NCBI GenBank assembly: GCA_028015205.1 | Contig: CM051521.1 | Location: 65,518,314-65,582,313, forward strand | Direction of reading: 5' to 3' | DNA length: 64,000 nt | Source of the DNA: Mytilisepta virgata | Lineage: Eukaryota; Mollusca; Bivalvia; Mytilida; Mytilidae | Shown: piece by piece, positions 47,405 to 58,105 of the stretch | How positions within the stretch are numbered: the first letter of the stretch is position 1 | Layout of the letters: every line of letters begins with the position of its first letter | Notes under the pieces: generated by a model | Told to the model about the DNA's origin: nothing | Seen by the model: the letters and a program-made list of their open reading frames with translations, nothing else | Database searches by the model: none | Translations under genes and position numbers: made by a program

Positions 47405-49020
47405 AAAAAAAAGGGTCAAGTGAGCTTTTCTTATCACTTGGCATCTGGCGTCTGTTAACATTTTGCAAAAATCTTCTCTGTAACTACTGGGCCAAATGGA
47501 ACCAAACTTGGCCAAAAGCATCATTAGGTTATCTAGTTTAAAAAATATGTCCGATGACCCTGCCTGCCAAACCAACATGGCCGGCATGGCTAAATTGCAA
47601 TTTTTGTCTCATATCTCAAAAACTTAAGCATTTAGAGCAAACCTGAGATGGGGAAAAATATTTATAAGGTCAAGATCTACCTGCCATGACATTTTTAGAC
47701 AAATCAGTCAACCCTTTGTTGGGTTATTGCCCCTGAATTGTTAATTTTAAGGAAATTTTGCAGTTTTAGGTTATTATCTTGAATATTATTATAGATGAAG
47801 ACAAAATGTAAACAGCAAAAATGTTCAAAAAAGTAAGATCTACAAATAAGTCAACATGACCAAAATTGGTGATTGACTCCTTATAGTTTTTGCCCTTTAA
47901 AGATGACATCTGGCGTAAACTTTCCTTTTAAGATCTTCTCCTCTGAAACCACTGTGCCAGTTGGGACCAAACTTTGATGGAATGGTCCTTATATGATCTT
48001 CTTTCAGAATTATATCTACTGACCTTGCCCGCCATCCAAGATGGCTGCCAGAGATGACCATAGTTTAACATGGGACCCACTAGGAAAATTGATTAAAAAA
48101 AACCTCTTCTTATCTGAAATCAGTAAGCCAGTTAGAAAAAAAACTGGCAAGCAATGGTTCCTATTTCAAAATTGCATCTGATGTTCCGGACCACCATCCA
48201 AGATGTCCAGCACAGGCGAACTTAATTTAACGCAGGACCCTATGAGAAATTCACTTAAAAAATCTTCTTGTATGAAACCACTTAGCCAATTGGAACCAGA
48301 GTTTGGAGCATTGGTCCTTATATTGTCCTCTTTCAGAATTGTATTCAATGATCCCGACTGAGGCTGGCACCTGGCAGCAGTGGTCCTGAGATGGTCCTTC
48401 AACAATGACCCTGACCACCATCCAAGATGGCTGCGACGCTATCAAAGGACCCTATTGGAAATTCACTTAAAGATCAATTTAAACCAAAATTGACAGGAAT
48501 GGCAATATATATTGTCCTATTTCAGAATTGTATCCAATGACTTTGACCGCCATCCAAGTTCCTAACATAGTTTAAAATAGGACACTATGGGAAAATCAAC
48601 TTAAAAATCTTTTTGTCTGAAATCATTAAGCCAATTAGAACCAAACTTGGCAGCAATGGTCCTAATTTATCAGAATTGTATCTGATGACCCGGACTGCCA
48701 TCCACAGTCGAACTTAATTTAACATAGGACCCTATGAGAAATTCACTTATAAGATCTTCTTGTATGAATTCAACCACTTAGCCAATCGGAACCAGACTTT
48801 GGAGCATTAGTCCTTATATGGTCGTCTTTCAGAATTGTATTTGATGATCCTGACTGATGGCTGCCAAGATAGCACCCTATGGGAAACTTCATTTAAAAGA
48901 TCTTCTTGTTTGAAATCAATGAGCAATTTGGCAAGACCAGTGTGCCAGTTAGAACTTGGCAGCAATGAAACCTCATTTGACAACCTGAAAACCACACCAT
49001 ACATGATGATTAATTTCAGA
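47405..49020 (+). mobile_element. Family C HINE-like element C7 (head damaged, tail lost)
   Basis: It starts with GGGTCAAGTGAGCTTTTC, a shortened head, then TATCACTTGGCATCTGG. The core has about eight decayed units (CATCCAAGATGGCTGCCAG, TTAACATAGGACCCTATG). It shares the sentence TTTGTTGGGTTATTGCCCC (47713) with C1 (34600) and C10 (55458). It fades out 130 bp before exon f. Confidence 0.7.
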
Positions 49021-49155
49021 AGTTAGTAAATGCTTTGCCATTGAATGGCATTGACAGCATTTAGCCACTTACATTATGGCATTTCAGACATGTTTGGCTT
49101 CCTTGCAATCATGGTAAGAAAACAAAAGAAGAAGTTATCTATATTTTATTTGCAG

Positions 49156-49233
49156 ATTGCCAAGGCTTTAGGACTTTCCTCCATTAGTTATGATATTTTG
49201 CCCTTGACAGAATTGGATACAAGAATGAAACAG
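49156..49233 (+). CDS. RNA ligase-like gene, exon f
   Basis: This exon is exactly 26 codons, phase 0 at both ends, with acceptor TATTTGCAG and donor CAG/GTAAGT, a consensus donor. It encodes IAKALGLSSISYDILPL and then TELDTRMKQ. In ligases of this group the segment before motif IV contains a helix and a short extended stretch, which fits. It sits 130 bp after the decayed end of a family C repeat. It has no diagnostic residue of its own; support is the strong splice sites, the phase and the lack of repeat similarity. Confidence 0.85.
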
Positions 49234-50503
49234 GTAAGTCCACATCAGTTTGATTTCTTTGTTATATTTTACAGCTGAAATATGATAAAAAAAAATAGAA
49301 AAAGTGTTGCTTGGCATGTTTATAAATTTGAGATCAAAATGTATATTTATTAATAAACAAACTTTACAAATAAAAACACGGTTTGGAATTCAGGGAATTG
49401 GCATGTCGGCTTGACACATATTACATGTCTTTAGCATCATTTTCTTGGTTCACTGCCTTTTGAAATTTACTGTGGATTCATTATTATTCGTTGTATACCA
49501 ATTTTCTTGGTTTTCGTGGGTCCCAGTAAACCACAAATTTAAATATCCAATGAAAAATAATATTTTTACTTTTGCTTAAATGCAATGAAGTTTGAAACCA
49601 CAGAGTTTTGATGTACCTGTCCGAGACAACATTGAACAATTGCGTTTTTACAGCCTGTACTTGGATACTGACATATGATGAGTCAGCTATATCCCCAAAG
49701 GATACAGTGTTTGATGTACTTTTGTCTTTGGTAATGTATAAACACTCAAATAATTTTCTTAAAAATATTTTGACTGTGGAAATTGTCGCAGTATTCACTT
49801 CCGATTTTATTTTTGTGTTGTGTTGAAGTGTTCATTCTATAATGAAAGAATATCATTTCCAATAAAAGCTATTTAATTTAAATTTGTTCTACATGCTTGA
49901 GTGACTTAATATACATTTTTATGATTTAGTCTTTCTCAGCAACTGTACTTCATTTGTAACTAGATCCACAGTATTTGGTTGATAGAAGTTCTTAGTATAT
50001 ACCAATTTTACATCTGACACCTTACTTTTTGACCTCTGTTTCATGCTTTGACTTTTTTCATGTTTTGGGATAATATCCATTTCTCATCAACTGCAATACA
50101 TAGACCAACCATATTTGGTCTATAGATAGTGCTTGGTGGGTACATACCAGTCAGAGACCTGTCAGCTCGCCTTGGACACAGTGTTAGGCTTGAATGACAT
50201 ACATGAGATTTTTCAGACAAATTATCGCCTGACCATTACTATTCTTTTAATACATTTTTCTTGACTTGCAATGCCAGGTTTCAGATTATCATTATTCTGT
50301 GTACATGCAGTGGGTCTATTCTTGTTCTCTCTATCTGTGAAAATTGGTCTCCACGAAAATAAATGAATCCACAGTAAATCAAAGTTTCGTGATTAGCTTT
50401 ATATTCAAATTCATCAATAATACTATCTTTTAATTGTAACAGTAAACATACAATGATAAAGTAATTCATTATAATCTTTAGATGAACAAACACTTTATAT
50501 ATA
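49234..50503. other. Intron 6, left part
   Basis: A diverged copy of the 212-bp unit lies at 49900-50230 (CATATTTGGTCTATAGATAG, CTCGCCTTGGACACAGTG). The phrases TACTGTGGATTCATTATTA (49469) and 'atgaatccacagtaaa' (50363-50378) are inverted with respect to each other. No exon seen. Confidence 0.45.
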
Positions 50504-50628
50504 TACATTGTCAGAAAATAAACAGTTTATTTGTAAGATTCAAAGAAACATAATAGAAGTGTGAGGTTACCAAACATTTCTCTGTTTCCCAGTAAGTACA
50601 AATAAACTATATATTTTCTGACAATGTA
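50504..50628. repeat. Long hairpin: 32-bp inverted repeat with a 61-nt loop
   Basis: The left arm 50504-50535 begins TACATTGTCAGAAAATA. The right arm 50597-50628 ends with its exact inverse, TATTTTCTGACAATGTA. The inner 15 bases (AACAGTTTATTTGTA against TATAGTTTATTTGTA) differ at two positions only. This is most likely a tiny MITE; a transcribed stem-loop, sense within intron 6, is the alternative. Confidence 0.85.
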
Positions 50629-50768
50629 CATGTAAATATATTGTTTTTATCCTGTAATGATAAATTATTATCTTTTATGTGGAAAAGTCATGAAAATGGC
50701 ACATTTTTAGCCTATTTTAGGAACAGTGCTTTATCAATGTATTTTGGAATAAGCCACCTTAGGGTCAA

Positions 50769-51120
50769 TTGGGAAATTCATTGACATTTTGGGAAAATTT
50801 GTTCGTACCTGACAGGGCAAAATTTTTTTTTGATCCAAACTACCACTAGTACTTATACTAGCTGACTCGGAGGTTTCATCAGTTTCGGTTGGTTGTCGGG
50901 ATTCTGAGACTTGTCAATTGTCACTGTCGTTTATATTTTCAATAATTTCTCTAATGGACTCTGACTGTGTCTGAGAAATCATTACGGGGTTAGGTTGACA
51001 AGTGTCAGTTTTATAATCACTCGTTTCCATTTGTACTTCATGTTCATCCTCGGGTTCATATCATGTCATATGAACATGTTCTCGTCCTGATATGCACTTA
51101 ATGGTGGCCAATGAACGTTA
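50769..51120 (-). pseudogene. Decayed coding fragment on the minus strand, possibly retroelement-derived
   Basis: One minus-strand frame reads RSLATIKCISGREHVHMT, a stop, YEPEDEHEVQMETSDYKTD, then further polar sequence to a second stop, then ESRQPTETDETSESASIS and so on. The composition (acidic, Ser/Thr/Gln-rich) is protein-like and unlike the surrounding AT-rich intron. IKCISGREHVHMT followed by an acidic tail recalls the region after the integrase domain of LTR retroelements, but I cannot name the family. It has at least two in-frame stops, so it is inactive if it was ever a gene. Confidence 0.35.
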
Positions 51121-51593
51121 AACAATAATTCATCCATCCTTCCATAACTGGAAGTCACATAAGAAACTTAAGATGCTCAAAATGTTGGATGTACTTACAG
51201 TGAAATCTTTTTAATGACTATTATTTTATAACAATAATTTACGACACATTAAACATATATTTTGTATTTCAAAATGTACGAAAATTTCTTGATGTACTAC
51301 TGAAGCATTAACATTTGTGAGTTCATCAATATTGAATGCTGGGAAAGAAAACTCTCTTTGTATAGTCGGTCTTGAGAGTTGGTGCAGTCCTGTTAAGGGA
51401 TTGGATCTTACATATTGTTTCATTTTAATACAAAACAAGAAGTATGTGGGTTGAGATTAACCCATATAATACAAATGTACAGTAGGATTTTAAATAAGAT
51501 CTATGAAATTAATTTGATGCAGTAGTTGGATCCACCCAGATACTGTAAGAAAAGACTGAAAATGAATTACATGATGTGTGTTATATATTACAG
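51121..51593. other. Intron 6, right end
   Basis: AT-rich intron sequence; no repeat family or additional exon recognised. It ends in the acceptor of exon g. Confidence 0.4.
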
Positions 51594-51685
51594 ATAAGAC
51601 AAGGGTACCAATATGAAGGTGAAGTTTTGTATTTTCTGGATAAGACAGGGTCTGTGATAGGATTGTTGAAGAAAAAAACTGTATG
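51594..51685 (+). CDS. RNA ligase-like gene, exon g with motifs IV (EGEV) and V (LKKKTV)
   Basis: The acceptor is ATATTACAG and the donor TATG/GTAATT, leaving two bases of a Trp codon. The peptide IRQGYQYEGEVLYFLDKTGS continues VIGLLKKKTV. EGEV at residues 227-230 is motif IV, whose Glu binds metal. LKKKTVW at 244-250, completed by the next exon, is motif V, whose lysines contact the alpha-phosphate. The spacing between the motifs, about 14 residues, is typical of RNA ligases. Both motifs within one 92-bp exon, in the right order after motifs I and III, make the family assignment firm. Confidence 0.92.
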
Positions 51686-52320
51686 GTAATTTGAATTTTA
51701 AAATTGTTCAACTCATGGCATATTATGAATTTGAGTTTGACTTGTTCAATATTTTGAAACTCAAACAATGCTTGAATTTGGGTATTGTGGTTTTTATCAT
51801 TCCAGAGTTATAACGGAAAAATTGTGAATTTTGTACTTTCTGCACTCTAACGTGAGTTTGCACGTGAGTTTGCCTTGGCCTTATGTAAAACACAACATAC
51901 ACAGTACTGACTACAACACTATAAAGGTCTCATTTGGATTTCTGTTTTACCATTCCAGAGTTACACCCTTTATGAATAAAAAAATTGTGAGTTTTGTTGT
52001 TTCCAAGTTTGCATTCTTATTATGGGAAAACCAAAATAGAGGTTTCCATTCAGTAACTTGATCATTGTTTCACCAAATTATTTGAAACTTGGAAATATCA
52101 TTAGGGACAACTAAACACAGATTGACAGTAGAATTGAACACATTTCTCATTTCTGATGTGGAAAATAGACAAAATTGAGGTTTCCATTTTATAGTATAAA
52201 CCTGAATATTGTTTCTCCAACTAATTTGAAATTTGGAAATATTGTTTGGGACCACTAAAACAGATGAGAGTTCAAATTTGACATATTTTCCTTTTTTTGA
52301 TTCTGAGTTGTGTCCTTTTT
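51686..52320. other. Intron 7, left part; two-unit degenerate repeat
   Basis: Three loose units contain ATTCCAGAGTTA, GAGGTTTCCATT and 'aaatttggaaatat' or 'gaaacttggaaatatc', spaced by about 110-160 bp. A further unit is at 53310-53420. No exon. Confidence 0.5.
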
Positions 52321-53308
52321 AGCTCACCTGTCATTTTTCAGAAATCTTCTCCCCTGAAACTACATCATGAAATGTTTTGAAACGTTGAAGGATTAATGAC
52401 TACAATACCCTCTACCAACCATCCACTTTTGGTTGAGATTCATCCACTAAGCTGATCAAAGTTTCCATTGAAACCATATGGGAAAAGACTTTTTTTTTAC
52501 ATTTGTTCAGGAACTAATGAGCAGATTGTAACCAAAGTTGGCGGGAATGATGTACAGATGATTTCCACCTTTGGTTCCGGTTGAATGAACAACATGGCCA
52601 CCAGATGCCATCTTTGACTTTTATTGGCCAATTTTCAAAAATCTTCTCTGAAATTACATTATGAAATGTTTTGAAACTTTGCAGGATTGATGAAAAATAT
52701 ACCCTCTACAAAGGGTCATCCAATCAACTGATGGCTGTGGCTGTTCAAAGTTTCCATTTTGAATCCATATGGGAAAGGTTTTGTTTTGTCATTTGCTTAA
52801 GAACTAATGGGCAGATTGTAACCAAAGTTGGCAAGAATAATTTATGGAAGGACTTCTACCAACCCTGCCTTTGGTTTGGGTTAGATTGAACAACATGCCT
52901 ACCAGAGGCCATCTTTGATTTTGATTGGCCAATTTTCAAAAATATTCTCTGAAACTACATCATGAAATGTTTTGAAACTTTGCAGGATTGATGATGACAG
53001 TACCCTCCACATCTTTGGTTGAGATTCATTTGATCAACCGATGCTTCTGCTGTTCAAAGTTTCCATTGAATCCATATGGGAAAAGAATTTTTTGTCATTT
53101 GCTCAGAAACTAATGGGCAAACTGTAACCAAAGTTGTCGAGAATCTCATATGGAAGGACAGATGCAAATGGTCCACCTTTTTTAGGTCAAAGGTCAAATA
53201 TCAAGATTACTTTAACATTTTGCATTTCTTTAAAACCCTTGTGGATGCAAAAGAGCTTATATTTTATAATGACCTAATAAAACCAGGCTCAGGTTAGCTT
53301 CTAGTTTA
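52321..53308 (+). mobile_element. Family C HINE-like element C8 (older, diverged)
   Basis: The head is AGCTCACCTGTCATTTTTCAG. The core has three units of about 300 bp (TCATGAAATGTTTTGAAAC, GCAGATTGTAACCAAAGTTGG, AACAACATGGCCACCAG). The degenerate tail is CAGGCTCAGGTTAGC, then TTCTAG and TTT at 53284-53307. Its core units differ from the other copies, so it is a separate subfamily. Confidence 0.65.
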
Positions 53309-53506
53309 ATATGGATAATAGCCAAAATTTTGTTCAGTAACTTGGAATTTGGAACTTGTTTTGGACCACAAATTGAGTTGGAATTTGATGTATTTGACTT
53401 TTGTTTGAGTCATACCCTTTTATAATGTAGACCTTATTTGGTATCAGTACATACCAGGGCATATGTTAAGCTGAGCTCTGTGTCCTATGGACACATATTC
53501 GCTTTA

Positions 53507-53620
53507 TTTTTATACGACCACAAATATTTGTGGTCGTATTCTGGTATGAGCCTGTCGTCATCGGCTTCGTCATACTTCAGCATCCTTATACAGTTAAAGT
53601 TTCTGGACATTTTTTTTTGT
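53507..53620 (+). repeat. Family A head fragment A7 with a compensated palindrome
   Basis: TATACGACCACAAATATTTG and its return arm TGTGGTCGTA form the head palindrome, but GACCGC/GCGGTC has become GACCAC/GTGGTC on both arms. About 80 bp follow before family C element C9 begins. Confidence 0.75.
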
Positions 53621-54251
53621 TGGCTCACCTGCCCGTCATCATCATAGATCTTCTCCTCTGAAACCACTGGGCCAATTGGAACAAAACTTGGCAGCAATGG
53701 TCCTTAGGTGGTCCTCTGTCAGAAATATATCTGATGACCCGGCCAGTCATCCAAGATGGCCACCAGAGCCGAACATAGTTTAACATAGGACCCTATGGCA
53801 AAATTTACTTGAAGATCTTCTTATTGTCTGAAATTGTGACTTGACCAATTTGAACAAATCTTAGCAGCAATGGTCTTTATGAGGTCCTCTTATAGAAATA
53901 TACCCGATGACCCCGCCTGTCATCCAGTATGGCCGCCAGAGCTGAACATAGTTTAACATAGGACCCTATGGGGAATTTACTTAAAGATCCTCTTGTCTGA
54001 GACCACTTGGCCAGTTCGAACAAAACTTGGCAGCACTGATCCTTAGGTAGTATATCCAATGACCCCACCCATCATCCAAGATGGCCACCAAAGCCACACA
54101 TAGTTTAACATAGGACCTAATGGGAAAAATCTGTGAAAGATCTTCTTGTTTGAAACCAGTGAGCCAGTTGGCTGGACAGCAATGTTCTAAGCTGCCAGTC
54201 AAGATGGACATAGTCCAGGGAGCGATACAGGCTGCTGGGAGCCTCTAGTTA
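53621..54251 (+). mobile_element. Family C HINE-like element C9
   Basis: The head is TGGCTCACCTGCCCGTCATC. The core has three units (CAAGATGGCCACCAGAGCC, AACATAGGACCCTATGG). The tail is GGGAGCGATACAGG, hairpin-like AGGCTGC/TGGGAGCCT, then CTAG and T at 54213-54249. Confidence 0.8.
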
Positions 54252-54894
54252 TCAGAATTCTACTTTTTGCATTACAAATTATATTATACATAAGAATTTG
54301 GAATCTGGTACAACATTTCCTGCTTTCCTGGTTGGCAAAATCACCCCCGGTACAAATCCAGGTTTATAAATATCACTAAATTTGGAGAATGGATTGGTAT
54401 TGATGGTCAGAAGTATGTAAATATCAGCCAGAGGAATTTTATCCTACTCTTTCTGGCTTTTGACAAAATGTTTATGCTGTTATTTTTCACTAAAGTATTA
54501 AATTTTCTAAATGTTAGTTTTTCAGTATTTTCAGCTTTTCACTGTACAGTTGAAATATAGTAATACAATGTACATTTGCACACTTACAAACACAATTACT
54601 TTGTGTAAAGTTTATGAGGGGGTTGGTCAAGTTAAATTCCATAAGAACAACTTTTATTAATTATAATTCAAAAAGTTTGATGAATTTTAGCCGGTAAAAA
54701 CAGTACTATATTCCAGCTTGAAAAATGAACACCCATGAAGTGACGACATTGATCAGCTTTACAATCGATTTGAGAGTTAAGATAAGATATACATGCAGTT
54801 GACAGTTTTAATACAAAATCCTCTCTTGACAAAACATCAATCAAAAGAACCGTAATTTCATAGCTGTTCTTCATCTTACTTTTGCTTTTTCCAG
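54252..54894. other. Intron 7, right end
   Basis: Apparently unique AT-rich intron sequence. No element recognised. Confidence 0.4.
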
Positions 54895-54994
54895 GTATAT
54901 AATGTGTCGTGCAATCAGAGAAAAACTGCGTGCAGCATGTGTGGCAAATTGCAAGTCACCTGACAAATTTTCCATCACCAAATGTTTACAGAAA
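54895..54994 (+). CDS. RNA ligase-like gene, exon h (end of motif V and start of the C-terminal domain)
   Basis: The acceptor GCTTTTTCCAG/G completes the Trp codon of motif V, giving KKKTVWYIMCRAIREKL across the junction. Then 32 codons lead to the donor CAGAAA/GTAAGT. WY followed by a basic amphipathic helix (RAIREKLRAAC) is the usual continuation after motif V into a C-terminal helical domain. The second half (SPDKFSITKCLQK) looks like a loop and another helix. Phase 0 at the 3' end matches exon i. Confidence 0.88.
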
Positions 54995-56009
54995 GTAAGT
55001 GAATTTAACCTAAACTGTCAGAGTATGTTTTTAATTGTAAATAGTGGATAAAATGTAACTGTTGATAGGTTGTATGCAACATAAAATGGAAAGAATTACC
55101 TGTAAAGCAAATTTTACATTGATTAAATGAATGTGTTGTTTATTAGCTCACCTGGCATAAAAGGCCATGTGAGCTATTGCCATCACTTGGCGTCCTTCAT
55201 CCTGCATAAACTTTTCCTGTAAAGATCCTCTCCTCTGAAACCACTGGGCCAGTTGAGACCAAACTTTGGTGGAATGATCCTTAGGGTATCTAGTATGAAT
55301 TTGTATTTTATTTTCTTAACGGTCGAGAATCATGGCCCCCATGGTTAAATATAGAACATAGGAGGTTAAACTGCAGTTTTTGGCTTATATCTCAAAAACT
55401 GGGTTAAATTGTTCATCAGGTGAAGATCCACATTCCCTGACATTTTGAAACAAATCGGTATACCCTTTGTTGGGTTATTGCCCCTGAATTGTTAATTTTA
55501 AGGAAATTTTGCAGTTTTAGGTTATTATCTTGAATATTATTATAAATAAAGACAAACTGTAAACAGCAAAAATGTTCAACAATGTAAGATCTTCAAATAA
55601 GTCAATATGACCGAAATCCTTTATTGACCCCTTATATGAGTTTTTGTCCTTGAAAGACTGTGTTTGGCATAAACTTTCCTTTAAAACTCTTCTCCTTAAA
55701 CCATTGGGCCAATTGGGTCCAAACTTTGATGGAATAGTCCTTGGGTCGCCCCCTTCCAAAATTATGTCTGGTATCCCCAACTTCCATTAAATATGGCTGC
55801 TGTGACTAAAAATAGAAAAAATGGGGGATGAATTTTAAAAAAAATCTTCTTTAATGTAACTACATGGCAGCAATGGTCCTGAGGAGGTCCTCTTTCAAAA
55901 GTTTGTCAGACGACCCAGACTGTCAACCAAGATTGCTGCCACAGCTGAACTTAGTTTAACATAGGACCCTATGGGAAAATTCATTTAAAAATCTTCTTTT
56001 CTGAAACCA

Positions 56010-56022
56010 CTAAGCCAATTGG
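56010..56022. repeat. Target-site duplication, left copy (CTAAGCCAATTGG)
   Basis: Identical to 56199-56211. Family C units have one copy of this phrase (…GAGCCAATTGG…), so the second copy arose with the SINE insertion. Confidence 0.9.
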
Positions 56023-56198
56023 TTTGTTTGTTTGTTTAGATGGGGTTTTACGCCGTTTTCAGCACATTTGGCTATTTTGCGGCAGCCAGTTTTTATTGGT
56101 GGAGGAAGCCGGAGTACACGGAGAGAGCCACCGACCTTTGGTAGGAAAATTGGCAATCCTTGTCAATTAAGATCGGAGTCAAACACACCCCACCACAT
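56023..56198 (-). mobile_element. SINE-like retroposon flanked by a 13-bp target-site duplication
   Basis: The + strand starts with (TTTG)n, then TTTTACGCCGTTTTCAGCAC, TTTGGCTATTTTGCGGCAG, GGAGGAAGCCGGAGTACACG and CACCGACCTTTGGTAGG. The tail on the opposite strand is (CAAA)n, so the element is in minus orientation. Length is 176 bp. The sequence type (CTCCGGCTTCCTCCACC on its own strand) is a widespread invertebrate SINE motif (from memory). A second copy starts at 63836. Confidence 0.88.
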
Positions 56199-56211
56199 CT
56201 AAGCCAATTGG
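56199..56211. repeat. Target-site duplication, right copy (CTAAGCCAATTGG)
   Basis: Matches 56010-56022 at all 13 positions. Confidence 0.9.
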
Positions 56212-57205
56212 AAGTAAATTTAGCAGCAATGGTCCTTACATGGTCCTCTTTCAGAATTGTTTCCAATGACTACAACAAAACTTAGTTTAACATAGGACCC
56301 TATGGGAAAATTCATTTAAAAGCCTTCTTGTCTGAAAATCCTGCGCCAAGTGGAACCAAAGTTAGCAGCAATGGTCCTTAGATGGCCCTCTTTCATAATT
56401 GTGTCTGATGACCCGAACTGTCAACCATGATGGCCACAACAACAAAAGGTAGTTTAACATAGGATCCCATTTGAAAATAATTAAAAGATCTTCTTTTCTG
56501 AAAACACTGAGCCAATTGGAACTAAACTTGACAGCAATGGTCCTTACATGATCCTCTTTCAGAGGTGTGTCCGATGACCCGAACTGTCAACCAAGATGGC
56601 CACCACAGCCAAACCTAGTTTAATATAGGACCTTATGGCAAAATTCATTTAAAACCTTGTCTGAAAATCCTGAGCCAATTGGAACTAAACTTGGCAGCAA
56701 TGGTCCTTAGATGGACTTCTTTCATAGTTGTGTCTGATGTCTTGGACTGTCAACCAAGATGGCCACCACAGCAAAACATAGTTTAACATAGGCCCCCTTT
56801 TGGAAAATTCATTGAGAAATCATCTTGTCTGAAACCACTGAGCCAGTTGGAACTAAAATTGGCAGCTATAGTCTTTACATGGTCCTCTCTTAGAATTATG
56901 TCCGATGACTCGGACTGTCAACCCAGATGGCTGCCACAACCGAACTTTGTTTAACATAGGACCCTACGGGAAAATTTATTTAAAAATCTTTTTGTCTGAA
57001 ACCGCTGAGCCACTTGGAACCAGCCTTGTCAGAAATGGTCCTTAGATGGTCCTCTTTCAGAATTGTCTCCGATGACCTGGACAATCAACAAAGATAACTG
57101 CAACAGCTGAACTTAGTTTAACATAGGACCCTACGGGAAACCAGCCAAACTGACTGTTACACTTAGATTTTTAGTCATGCTAAGGTGGACAAACCTAGTT
57201 TTTGA

Positions 57206-57504
57206 AACTTTTTTGTTTCTTCTCTGATTTTGATGATTTTTATAAAATGGTTCATGATAAAAAATGTAATAAAAGTTACTCCTGTCATTTTTGTGTTACT
57301 TTTGGCGTTATTATTATCAATTTTGCAGGACACCTAAAGTTTTTATTTTTCATATGATTTTAATGGGGATTTTGTCTTTTAATTGATCTTGATGAGAGTT
57401 TCCAGTAATATTTTAACACATTTCTTCTATATTTTTACAGTTTTTGTGATATAAGGGGTTAAAAGGACCAAAAATGCAATGTGGCTTAGTTTTGGGGTTT
57501 TTGT
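57206..57504 (+). repeat. Family F repeat fragment
   Basis: Matches the units at 371-960 and 62330-62940: TTTTGTGTTACTTTTGGCG, AATGGGGATTTTGTC, CTTGATGAGAGTTTCCAG, GGACCAAAAATGCAATGTGG. Confidence 0.7.
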
Positions 57505-58105
57505 CTTGCCACAGAGTGAGACATAGGTATTACTATCCGGCAGTGATGGCGGCAGCCTAAACTATTTGTATAAAGCTTTATATTTCAGAAGGTAGAAGAC
57601 CTGGATGCTTCATACCTTGTATGCAGATACCTTATGTCATGAACTTTCCGTCTGTCATATGTCCATTGTCCTTGACCTCATTTTCATGGTTCAGCAACTG
57701 CTTGAAAAAAATGTATAGTTTTTTTGTCATGTGAATTTCTCACTTATTATGAGTAAATGTCCGTCAGACATGGTTCACCTGACCTCAACCTCATTTCAGG
57801 GATCAGTGATTAAGGTTAAAGTTATGTGATTAGGTCCGTTTCTCAGATACTATATGTAGTAGGTCAACTATATGTGGTGTATGGAATGATTGTAAGGGGT
57901 ACATGTCAGTCTGCCAGGTTTCATCTGACCTTGACCCCATTTTCATGGTTCATTGGTCAATGTTAAGTTTTTGTGTTTTGGTCTGTTTTTCAAATACCAT
58001 AAGCAATAGATCAACTATATTTGGTGTATGGAATGATTGTAAGGTGTACATGTCTGTCTGGCTGGTATCATTTGTCTTTGACCTCATTTTCATGGTTTTT
58101 AAGGG
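57505..58105 (+). mobile_element. Family B element, second copy
   Basis: The head is diverged (GCCACAGAGTGAGACATAGG against GCTCGACATAGG in the first copy), then AGAAGGTAGAAGACCTGG. About three 147-bp core units follow (CAACTATATTTGGTGTATGG, GACCTCATTTTCATGG). It runs into family E sequence at about 58100. Confidence 0.7.

Larger units (their letters stand above)
55145..57205 (+). mobile_element. Family C HINE-like element C10, with a nested SINE
   Basis: The head is AGCTCACCTGGCATAAAAGG followed by CCATGTGAGC. It contains the uninterrupted sentence CAGTTTTTGGCTTATATCTC (55374-55393) that is broken by A5 in C1. The core has about nine units (AACCAAGATGGCCACCACAG, ACATAGGACCCTATGGG). The SINE at 56023-56198 interrupts one unit. 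The right end near 57178-57205 is CTAAGGTGGACAAACCTAG then TTTTT, without the usual hairpin. Confidence 0.8.

Noticed and set aside
49484..49798. 104-codon minus-strand frame in intron 6
   Set aside because: Composition matches the AT-rich background, the opposite strand is also open, and there is no motif or splice support.
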